A stretch of 18,761 nt of DNA from Bacteroidia bacterium (GTDB lineage: Bacteria > Bacteroidota > Bacteroidia > Bacteroidales > Azobacteroidaceae), in NCBI GenBank assembly GCA_025996815.1, contig BNTT01000048.1, positions 1-18,761 of the forward strand. The letters are read 5' to 3'. Below, in pieces: positions 6,395 to 13,988 of this stretch. The first letter of the stretch is position 1; every line of letters begins with the position of its first letter. The notes beneath the pieces are model-generated. The model ran no database searches. It saw nothing but the letters and a program-made list of their open reading frames with translations, and was not told the DNA's origin. Made by a program: the position numbers and the translations under genes.

Positions 6395-9300
6395 AAGAGT
6401 ATGTCCAACAAATAAACAATTTGATAAATCCGACTTTTCAGCAAATCCGACAAATTGCTGATAAGTCACTCGCTCATTTGACCCAAAGTGAAAGAGATAC
6501 ACTTTGGGGACGACTTAATCATGGTGTTGATTTATTGGATTCGCACGAATTGATGTGCCAATATCTATGGTCTTTCGGTAAGATGCACGAAGCCAAAATT
6601 CAACGTGCTCTAAATTCTATTCCAGAACCTAATGATGTATTTAACAATGATTTTTCCATTATTGATTGGGGTTGCGGGCAAGGGTTGGCAACTGTTTGCT
6701 TTTTCGATTATTTGAATCAAAATCACATTAGCAATAACATAAAGAAAGTTATTTTGATAGAGCCATCAAATATAGCTTTGGGTAGAGCGAAACTTCACGT
6801 TAATGCTTATTTGAAAGATGAAAACAAAATTCAAACAGTAAACAAATTTTTGGATGATGTTACCCCAAATGACCTACAAGCCGATACCCCTATAACCATA
6901 CATTTTTTCTCAAATATTCTTGATATTCCACAGATTGACTTGAAACACTTAGCGCAACTTGTTGGTGAAAATGTAGTAGGCGAGCATTATTTCTTTTGTG
7001 TTGGTCCATTGAATGCAGGAAATAATCGCATTGAAGCCTTTTATGACTATTTTAACAGCCCGCTTGTTCTTAAAGATGAGGCACAAAGTGAAAATAGATT
7101 GAAAGTTATTGCAGAGGAAGTACATAATAAAGATTTTCAACGAAATTATACACTACGCCTGAAAGTTTTCAAATTTGAGAGAAACAAAATTTACTACATT
7201 CCCATTGAATATTATCCATCAGTACAATTTCATGCCGGATACCAATTGGATTGTGTAAAAGACACTTTCAAAAAATTACCGAATGACGAGCAGGTGTCTA
7301 ATTTATATCATTCAATTTCAGATTTTGAATTGTCTGCCCCTTTCGATATTGGCGCAAGCATTTATGATGATGTACATCCCATATTGGCAGTATTGAACAA
7401 TATTGTTACTCGTGGTTTGCCAACAAAAGCAAGTCCTTTTATCGAAGAATGTTTTGAAAAATTTGAGAACATAAAGAAAAAAGATGATTTAGGCAGCATT
7501 AAATTTGAGAACAATACGATAGCACAGGATGAGTTATTTCTGGCATTGCACCTGATTGATTCTCGATTTGAAATTACTAACCAAAATTACAATAGTAAAG
7601 TATTGGATAGTGATTTGGAGCAAACATATATAACTCAGAATGCTCATAATATCTTACGCCAATTATTGCAACCTCAACGCAGTTTAACTTCTATAACGAA
7701 CAACAATGAGCATTATGCCCAGCGGGTGGATTTTGCTTGTGAGTTCCCTTATTCAGGGAATAATAATGTAAAAGGATGTGTAATTGAATTAGATGGCGAG
7801 CAGTATCATCAAGATACTGCACATGACCAACAGCGTGACAATGCTTTACAAAATAGTAAATGGAATATCATACGAATAAGAGATAAGGAAATAAACACGC
7901 CTAATTATTCACAATTATTTGATAATGAGTATTATGGTAATGTACGTAAATCATATTTACATCAATTCGATGAATCATGGATTACAACGCTTCAAATAGT
8001 CTTGTCCCCTATAGCGATAGCCCGCGTTCAAAAAACGATTCTCGAAGCATTGATGACAAGCAAACTAAATATTGAACAAAAGGAATGGAAAATATTAGTT
8101 CACGAGCGCGATGTTCCTTGTGCAGCCATTGCGTTTGAAGATTTGAAAATGATGTTTAATCATTTGACGGCGTTGAGTAAAGAATATTCGAAGATGAAGT
8201 TTCCTGAAATAAAATTAGAAATAATCAGCACACAGGAATTTGCAGATTCTTCGTTGCATCTTGATATTAAACCTGCCATACAAGCGACTAAACAGCAAAA
8301 AAATAATCAGTATGATATGGTTATCGATATTTCGATGTTGCGTAGAGCGAATATTGAGAATCTTTCTTTTAGCGAATTTCAGTGCAAGAACAATTGTTAT
8401 TTTAATATTCGCTCTGCACATTATACTCGAAGTGTACGCCCAATCTACACCTCAGACACCATTGAATATTTGCCGTTGGTTACAAAAGACAATCAAGGCA
8501 ACTACAAAGATATTACCGAAACCAAAGAACATTTGCAATATTTCGTGCGATTACTGTTCCGCAAAGAAGATTTTCGCCCGGGACAGTTGCCAATTTTAGA
8601 CCGCGCTTTGCAAAACAAAAGCGTTATCGGATTGTTGCCGACAGGCGGCGGAAAATCGCTTACCTATCAGTTAGCGGCAATGTTGCAAGCAGGTGTAACC
8701 ATTGTGGTTGACCCTTTGCGCTCGCTAATGGAAGACCAATATGATGGACTAATTAATGCAGGAATAGACACTTGCACTTTCATTAACTCAACTATAGATG
8801 CAAGAAAAAAAGAAAGGCGAGAAAAGCAAATGGAATCTTCACAAATGCAATTCGTTTTTCTCTCGCCTGAACGATTGTGCATTTACAAATTCAGAGAAAA
8901 ATTAAAAACAATGCGTGACCTGCACGTTTATTTTGCTTATGGAGTGATTGATGAGGTGCATTGCGTTTCGGAATGGGGGCATGATTTTCGTTTTTCGTAT
9001 TTACACTTAGGGCGAAATTTGTGTCAATATGTACTTCCAAAAGATAAAGAAAAACGCCTTACTTTGTTTGGACTGACCGCTACTGCCTCTTTTGACGTGC
9101 TTGCCGATGTAGAACGGGAACTATCAGGCAATGGTGCATTCCCTCTTGATGCGGATTCGATTGTAAGATACGAAAACACTAACAGATTGGAATTGCAGTA
9201 TAAGATTGAGCGAGTAGATGTAAAATTTTCAGAAGACCCTTATTTTGATAAAAATAAACAGCTACAAAACTGCCCAGTAGCAGTAAAGATGGATAAATGG

Positions 9301-11400
9301 GGGATATATGAGAGTAAAAAAGAGTTTTTGACTACCTACTTAAAGAGTATTTCAAAACCAATTAGAGAAATCCAAACAAAAGATGCTATTCTACAAATCG
9401 AAAAATCTTTCAAGGACAGACAAGGCATAGAGCAATCTGTAGCGGTAAATTTAGAAGTTGAAATGCCAGATAATTTTTATAGAGAACAAGAAACATACAA
9501 GCAGAGTGGTATAATTTTTTGTCCACACAAAGACAAAACGGGGATTGCCGTGCATCCAAACGCATCATCACTGTCCGCATATATTCCTCGAATTGGTACA
9601 TTTATGGGAAGTAGTAATGACAATAATGATAATGAAGAAAAAGATGATAGTACAGATAAAATTTCGTTTGAAAATTTAAAATTATTTAGGAACAATCAAT
9701 TACCACTAATGGTAGCGACCAAAGCATTTGGGATGGGAATAGACAAACCCAATGTGCGCTTTACGGTAAATATGAACTATTCAAGTTCTTTAGAAGGTTT
9801 TGTACAAGAGGCGGGACGAGCAGGACGTGATGGAAAAACAGCATTGTCAATTATTTTGGTTGCTGATTATCATTTGGTACGAATAAACAAAAATTACCCT
9901 GAAAATAAGTTTCCACTGGGCATAATAAAGGATAAGTGGTTTTACCAAAAAGATTTTGATGTCCTATCCCAACAGTACAATCTGCAAATAGACAAACAAT
10001 ACATAGATTTTTGTACGCCAGAACACGATATGGTGAAGTTACGTTGCGAAAAATGTGCAAGATTTGCTTGGAATAGTTGCGAAACATCTTGCCGTTTTGA
10101 ACAATGTAAGGCGAGAAAAAGTGAATGTAATAATAGTTGCCAATATGCAGATACTTGTTCGCTCAAAAATGTGCCTTCAACATTGAAGGGCTGGGGTTAT
10201 CAAAAGGACTTGGAACGGGACTTACAGAATAACAACATTACCTTTAAAAAAGAAAATATAGAGTACCAGAATGCTGATTATGACACTATGATTTTTTTCT
10301 ACAACAATAGTTTTAAGGGCGTATTATACGAAAAAAATGTTATGTATCAATTATTGAACAAGAGTGAGATGGCTGTTGTAGAAACAAATGATACGGATAT
10401 TAAAATTGATACAATAAAAACAGTACACGGCTTTATATCGTCTTTGTTAGAAAAACAGGTAGGCGAACGGATGGTTTTTATGGTATCCTATCAAAAGGAT
10501 TCGCAAGCAGATATTGCCAAAGCCATCTACCGTATGTGCTGTATTGATTTGATAGATGATTTTACGCAGGACTATGGGCATAAATGTTTTAAAATTGTAA
10601 CCGAGCGGAAGGCAGATGGCGAATATTATCAAGGACTGAAAACATTCCTATTGCGGTATTATTCCGAAGATAAAGCAACGCAAGAGATACAGAAAGTGCC
10701 TGATTACGAAGGCGAAAACGAAGTACATAAATGTCTTGGCTATCTGACGGAATTTATCTACGACAAAATTGCTGTCAAACGCAAACGCGCCATTGACGAT
10801 ATGCGGACTTTCTGCATACAAGGTTTGGATGATACAAAAGATTGGAAAGAGGTAAATGAAGATTTGAAAGATTTTATTTACTATTATTTCAATTCAAAAT
10901 ATGCTAAAGAGGATTATGTTGCCGACAACGGCGAAGCATTTTCTATTACAGAAGACACTGACAGAGGAAAAAAATCATCGCATGATTTAGTTTTCAAATA
11001 TATGCGTGTGATTGATGATGACCTTGTTGGTGCTGGAACGCCAAAAGACAACGTAAAGCACTTGCAGGGTGCTGTGCGACTTATTCGCCGTTCCCTAACG
11101 GATATGAATCCCGCTTTGGATTTGTTGAATGCGTTTTGTTTGTTGTATTTGGGTACAAATAACAACGAAACTCTTGAAGATGAATTAAAACGCAGCTATC
11201 AAGAAGGTTTATTAGGGTTTATGGAGCGCATTGATAATCATATTGATTTTTGGAGGTTCTTTGATAAATATAATCACGAAATTGCTGAAAAGGCACGAGA
11301 TTATTCGCAACAAAAGTTTGAATCTTTGAAAAACGAAATAAATTTGCAAATTCATGCAAATATCATTAGTAAACTAACAAATAAATATACAGAAAAATGA
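6391..11400 (+). CDS. Giant methyltransferase-like / DUF559-like nuclease / RecQ-like helicase fusion
   Basis: A 1669-residue multidomain protein. The N-terminus has a class I SAM-methyltransferase fold: motif I IIDWGCGQG (about 90-98) and VILIEPS (E124). Where a catalytic loop would sit is FSNILDIPQ (173-181) with no DPPY/NPPY, so DNA amino-methylation is doubtful. A DUF559/Vsr-like nuclease segment follows: VDFACEFP (D447), IELDGEQYH (E466, D468) and RDNALQNSKWNIIRIRDKEI (about 482-501). The helicase has Walker A PTGGGKS (750-756), DEVH (854-857), GLTATAS (894-900), motif IV SGIIFC (1039-1044), AFGMGIDKP (1112-1120) and motif VI QEAGRAGRD (1139-1147), which is the RecQ pattern. Eight cysteines (1219-1256) suggest zinc binding. 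The C-terminal 400 residues are unrecognised. Expected activity is ATP-driven DNA unwinding plus cleavage. ATG 6391 overlaps the DUF1848 stop and follows an AAAGGAGA that is unusually close. Confidence 0.88.
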   Translation: MKEYVQQINNLINPTFQQIRQIADKSLAHLTQSERDTLWGRLNHGVDLLDSHELMCQYLWSFGKMHEAKIQRALNSIPEPNDVFNNDFSIIDWGCGQGLATVCFFDYLNQNHISNNIKKVILIEPSNIALGRAKLHVNAYLKDENKIQTVNKFLDDVTPNDLQADTPITIHFFSNILDIPQIDLKHLAQLVGENVVGEHYFFCVGPLNAGNNRIEAFYDYFNSPLVLKDEAQSENRLKVIAEEVHNKDFQRNYTLRLKVFKFERNKIYYIPIEYYPSVQFHAGYQLDCVKDTFKKLPNDEQVSNLYHSISDFELSAPFDIGASIYDDVHPILAVLNNIVTRGLPTKASPFIEECFEKFENIKKKDDLGSIKFENNTIAQDELFLALHLIDSRFEITNQNYNSKVLDSDLEQTYITQNAHNILRQLLQPQRSLTSITNNNEHYAQRVDFACEFPYSGNNNVKGCVIELDGEQYHQDTAHDQQRDNALQNSKWNIIRIRDKEINTPNYSQLFDNEYYGNVRKSYLHQFDESWITTLQIVLSPIAIARVQKTILEALMTSKLNIEQKEWKILVHERDVPCAAIAFEDLKMMFNHLTALSKEYSKMKFPEIKLEIISTQEFADSSLHLDIKPAIQATKQQKNNQYDMVIDISMLRRANIENLSFSEFQCKNNCYFNIRSAHYTRSVRPIYTSDTIEYLPLVTKDNQGNYKDITETKEHLQYFVRLLFRKEDFRPGQLPILDRALQNKSVIGLLPTGGGKSLTYQLAAMLQAGVTIVVDPLRSLMEDQYDGLINAGIDTCTFINSTIDARKKERREKQMESSQMQFVFLSPERLCIYKFREKLKTMRDLHVYFAYGVIDEVHCVSEWGHDFRFSYLHLGRNLCQYVLPKDKEKRLTLFGLTATASFDVLADVERELSGNGAFPLDADSIVRYENTNRLELQYKIERVDVKFSEDPYFDKNKQLQNCPVAVKMDKWGIYESKKEFLTTYLKSISKPIREIQTKDAILQIEKSFKDRQGIEQSVAVNLEVEMPDNFYREQETYKQSGIIFCPHKDKTGIAVHPNASSLSAYIPRIGTFMGSSNDNNDNEEKDDSTDKISFENLKLFRNNQLPLMVATKAFGMGIDKPNVRFTVNMNYSSSLEGFVQEAGRAGRDGKTALSIILVADYHLVRINKNYPENKFPLGIIKDKWFYQKDFDVLSQQYNLQIDKQYIDFCTPEHDMVKLRCEKCARFAWNSCETSCRFEQCKARKSECNNSCQYADTCSLKNVPSTLKGWGYQKDLERDLQNNNITFKKENIEYQNADYDTMIFFYNNSFKGVLYEKNVMYQLLNKSEMAVVETNDTDIKIDTIKTVHGFISSLLEKQVGERMVFMVSYQKDSQADIAKAIYRMCCIDLIDDFTQDYGHKCFKIVTERKADGEYYQGLKTFLLRYYSEDKATQEIQKVPDYEGENEVHKCLGYLTEFIYDKIAVKRKRAIDDMRTFCIQGLDDTKDWKEVNEDLKDFIYYYFNSKYAKEDYVADNGEAFSITEDTDRGKKSSHDLVFKYMRVIDDDLVGAGTPKDNVKHLQGAVRLIRRSLTDMNPALDLLNAFCLLYLGTNNNETLEDELKRSYQEGLLGFMERIDNHIDFWRFFDKYNHEIAEKARDYSQQKFESLKNEINLQIHANIISKLTNKYTEK

Positions 11401-12326
11401 ATGACAGTTTAAACACAATTCTTGGTCGATTAGAAAAAGACCTGGAAAAACTTCAAACTGCAAGAAAGCAGGTTGAAAGCGTAGTTGCGAGCAATAAAGA
11501 GTTTACAACTACAGTAAATAGTTTAATAACTAATACAACATCATTAGTAAATGAAATAAAAACAGTGACAGAAGGCGCAATTGTTCAGTTTTCTGAAAAG
11601 TTAACTGAATCGAAAAATTCTGTTGACAAGGTTGTTGTTGAAAGTATTAACCACATTGAAAACAATATAAAAAAGGCTGAAGTTGTAAATAATAAGTTGC
11701 AAGAAACAATCGAAACAAAAATCAATGAAATATCGACTATTGCTTCTACCACAATTACCAAGCAAAAAGAAATTGCAGCAACCAATATTAATGATGTTTC
11801 AAAATTGGCTTCAAAATCAATTGCAGAAAATCAAAATCAATCTCTTGCCACAATAAAAGACGCTTCAAAATTAGCAAAAACAACACTCGAAGAACAGAAA
11901 CAGGAAAATCTAAAAACACTCAATCAATTTTCTGAGCAATTAACAGAAACGAAGAATAATCTGCAAATTTTGTTTGAACAAGCAAAAAAAAATATTGAAC
12001 AAGTTGGCCAAGCGATACAAGAAAATACGACAACCAAGATTACTGACCTTTCTAATTTGGCAACAAAATCTATTGAAGAACAGAAACAGGAAAATCTGAA
12101 AACGCTCAATCAAATTCTTGAAACTCATAATCAAATTAAGCAGTTGATTGGTCAATTGTTGGATTTGGATTTGCCAAATTCGTTAAAGTCGCTCAATAGC
12201 AATATTGAAAAACTGCAATTACAAAGCAATAAACAGTTTCAATCAACGAAAAAGATGCAGGTTTGGTCATTGATTGGAATTAGTGTTTTGACAGTTATCG
12301 TGATAGTGTTTAAATTTATACTATAA
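11397..12326 (+). CDS. Coiled-coil protein with C-terminal membrane anchor
   Basis: This 309-residue protein has no recognised enzymatic domain. Residues 1-270 are almost entirely polar helix rich in K, E, Q, N, T and S, with heptad-like spacing of L, I and V and no proline until DLPNS, so they should form a long coiled coil. Two stretches are near-duplicates: LEEQKQENLKTLNQ (about 163-176) and IEEQKQENLKTLNQ (about 225-238). The last 23 residues, after KKM, are one hydrophobic segment (WSLIGISVLTVIVIVFKFIL), which would make a tail anchor with the coil in the cytoplasm; there is no signal peptide. Its ATG overlaps the helicase stop (ATGA at 11397-11400), so it belongs to the same operon. A role as a membrane-attached partner, sensor or effector is inference. 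Confidence 0.8.
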   Translation: MNDSLNTILGRLEKDLEKLQTARKQVESVVASNKEFTTTVNSLITNTTSLVNEIKTVTEGAIVQFSEKLTESKNSVDKVVVESINHIENNIKKAEVVNNKLQETIETKINEISTIASTTITKQKEIAATNINDVSKLASKSIAENQNQSLATIKDASKLAKTTLEEQKQENLKTLNQFSEQLTETKNNLQILFEQAKKNIEQVGQAIQENTTTKITDLSNLATKSIEEQKQENLKTLNQILETHNQIKQLIGQLLDLDLPNSLKSLNSNIEKLQLQSNKQFQSTKKMQVWSLIGISVLTVIVIVFKFIL

Positions 12327-12332
12327 TATATT

Positions 12333-12458
12333 ATGTCCGAATCTCAAAACATAGAATACAAAAGCAGTTGGCACGATGATTACCTCAAATGGATATGCGG
12401 CTTTTCCAACGCTCAATGCAAATATATTTCGTCTAATTTCGTAACTTTGCAAAAATGA
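12333..12458 (+). pseudogene. Remnant: N-terminus of an AlbA_2/Schlafen-type ATP-binding gene
   Basis: A 41-codon frame begins MSESQNIEYKSSWHDDYLKW and continues ICGFSNAQ. This is the characteristic start of a large Bacteroidota family of AlbA_2-domain ATP-binding proteins, which normally continues with a Gly-rich strand (GGKIYIGVDDxG). Here homology stops after NAQ (residue 28) and the frame runs into the promoter of the next gene and ends at TGA 12456-12458. It is a decayed or deletion-truncated copy, not the start of the complete AlbA-type gene at 12466, which has its own different N-terminus. It starts 7 bp after the coiled-coil gene's stop. It might still be translated as a short peptide, but that is unlikely to be functional. 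Confidence 0.75.
12442..12449 (+). promoter_or_regulatory. -7 element of the AlbA-type gene
   Basis: TAACTTTG lies 16 bp before the ATG at 12466, inside the truncated remnant. No convincing TTG is present at the -33 position, so strength is uncertain. It may now also drive the permease genes downstream. Confidence 0.5.
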
Positions 12459-12465
12459 CCAATAT

Positions 12466-13983
12466 ATGAACAAGCAACAATTATTACAACGCTTGCAAGA
12501 TATAGAATGGGACAATTTTGAAGTCAAAACAGCCCGTACAGACATCCCCAAAGACGTTTGGGAAACAGTTTCTGCATTTTCCAACACTTCGGGAGGCTGG
12601 ATTGTGTTCGGCGTGTCGCAAAAAAAGCAAACGTTTGATATTGTTGGTGTTGATGACGTTGAGAAATTGGAAAACGATATGCTTACAACGTTGCGTTCCA
12701 AGACAAAATTTAATATCAAATTGTCGCCACAGGCAAAGAGATATAAGATTGACGGCAAAAATGTTTTGGCGTTTTATATCCCGTCTTCCGATATTAAACC
12801 GGTGTATTTCAACGGTGTACAAAACACTTTTATTCGCACAGGCAGCGGCGACCAACAGGCGAGTGAGTTTGAAATCAACGCCCTTTATCGCGACCAAGCC
12901 TTCGGCTCAATGTCGGAAAAGGCAGTTGAAGGCACGTCGGTTGATTTGCTTAACAAAGCCTCATACAAGCGTTTCCGTGAATATCTGAAAGGATTTAATC
13001 CAAACTTGCATTACAACACGATGGACGATGACGAATTTAATCAGCGGTTGAAAATTGTAACCGATGGAAAACTGACTTATGGAGGACTGTTATTTTTGGG
13101 TACAAATGCCGCAATAACCGACCATTTTTCAGATTTCAGAGTTGATTATTTAGAAATTCCCGCTACAAACTACGCCGATGCCGAGCCGCGTTACACGTTC
13201 AGGGTCGAAGAACAGGAAAATCTTTGGGAATACTATTTTGTGCTGTTTCAACGCCTGCGAATTTACGCCAACAACCCGCTTACAATCGGCGAAATGGGTA
13301 TTGGACACGAAGACACAAAAGAAATAGATGCTTTGCGTGAAGCCTTGGTAAATCTGCTCATTCACAGCGATTATTTCAGTCCGATGAAACCGCGAATCAG
13401 GGTTTTTACCAACCGCATTGAATTTGAAAATCCGGGAAAATTGCCCCGCACTGTTGAAGAACTGATGAAAACAGACGAAACTTTGCCGAGAAATCCGGTT
13501 TTGGCAAAATTTTTCCGCATAGCAAAACTTTGTGAAAGCGCAGGTTACGGATTTGACAAAATGCTTGAATGGAAAAAACAAACCGGCAACGATGTTACTT
13601 TTGAAACAAACGTGTATAAGACAAAATTTACTTTTATGATTGATACCACAAAAGTAATCGGAGAAGAAAATATTACAGAAAACAACCAGAAAACTGTGGA
13701 GAAAACTGTGGAGAAAAACTTTGAAACTGTGGAGAAAACAACCAGAAAACAACCAGAAAACAACCAGAAAACAACCAGAAAACAACCAGAAGAAATAAAG
13801 ACATTAGTTATAGAATTGATTAAATCTAACAATAAAATTTCTCGTTCGGAAATGATTGAACAACTAAACATTACAGAAGGAAGTTTGCGACACCATTTGG
13901 AACAACTCAAAAACAACGGCATTATTCGCCGAGAAGGTGCAGACAAAGGCGGTAAATGGATAATTATAAATCTAAAAAATTAA
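12466..13983 (+). CDS. AlbA_2 / HATPase_c_4 / winged-helix ATP-binding protein (Schlafen-AlbA type)
   Basis: This 505-residue protein has three parts. The AlbA_2 domain (about residues 10-130) shows FEVKTA, VSAFSNTSGGWIVFGVSQK and the NTFIRTGSGDQQAS segment. The central part contains the GHKL-like stretch DALREALVNLLIHSDY (288-303) and ENPGKLP, typical of the HATPase_c_4 domain. The C-terminal winged helix (about 445-505) has SRSEMIEQLNITEGSLRHHLEQLKN and GIIRREG. Such proteins are often called DNA-binding transcriptional regulators; some relatives sit in defence loci. The linker between the last two domains is a low-complexity repeat (residues about 405-442, with units such as KTTRKQPENNQ) encoded by an 11-bp tandem array. 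The stop lies 5 bp before the first permease start, so the permeases may depend on its transcription. Confidence 0.85.
   Translation: MNKQQLLQRLQDIEWDNFEVKTARTDIPKDVWETVSAFSNTSGGWIVFGVSQKKQTFDIVGVDDVEKLENDMLTTLRSKTKFNIKLSPQAKRYKIDGKNVLAFYIPSSDIKPVYFNGVQNTFIRTGSGDQQASEFEINALYRDQAFGSMSEKAVEGTSVDLLNKASYKRFREYLKGFNPNLHYNTMDDDEFNQRLKIVTDGKLTYGGLLFLGTNAAITDHFSDFRVDYLEIPATNYADAEPRYTFRVEEQENLWEYYFVLFQRLRIYANNPLTIGEMGIGHEDTKEIDALREALVNLLIHSDYFSPMKPRIRVFTNRIEFENPGKLPRTVEELMKTDETLPRNPVLAKFFRIAKLCESAGYGFDKMLEWKKQTGNDVTFETNVYKTKFTFMIDTTKVIGEENITENNQKTVEKTVEKNFETVEKTTRKQPENNQKTTRKQPEEIKTLVIELIKSNNKISRSEMIEQLNITEGSLRHHLEQLKNNGIIRREGADKGGKWIIINLKN
13735..13789 (+). repeat. 11-bp x 5 tandem repeat inside the AlbA-type gene
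   Basis: Five perfect head-to-tail copies of AAAACAACCAG occupy 13735-13789. A sixth isolated copy lies at 13679-13689, followed by two 12-bp units AAAACTGTGGAG (13690-13713). Because 11 is not a multiple of 3, each copy is read in a different frame and three copies make one 11-residue unit (KTTRKQPENNQ). Gain or loss of one unit would shift the frame ahead of the winged-helix domain. Confidence 0.95.
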
Positions 13984-13988
13984 AATAT

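Larger units (their letters stand above)
5006..13988. other. Acquired block splitting an ABC efflux operon
   Basis: The ABC exporter genes on both sides belong together: ATPases end at 5005 and the permeases begin at 13989. Everything between is unrelated in function and visibly richer in A and T, with frequent AAA, AAT and TTA codons. It holds the four-gene HTH/DUF1848/helicase/coiled-coil cassette, an AlbA-type remnant and a complete AlbA-type gene. No integrase or terminal repeats are visible at the junctions. The two parts may have arrived separately. Confidence 0.7.

Noticed and set aside
6658..6933. Classification of the helicase N-terminus as a DNA adenine or cytosine methyltransferase
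   Set aside because: Motif I and an acidic strand-2 residue are present, but there is no DPPY/NPPY motif and no PC/ENV pair.
13679..13789. CRISPR-like array
   Set aside because: The units are 11-12 bp, directly adjacent and in a coding linker, with no unique spacers.
13150..13946. Minus-strand frames rich in SGCFLVVF units
   Set aside because: They are antisense translations of the 11-bp tandem repeat and the surrounding AlbA-type gene.
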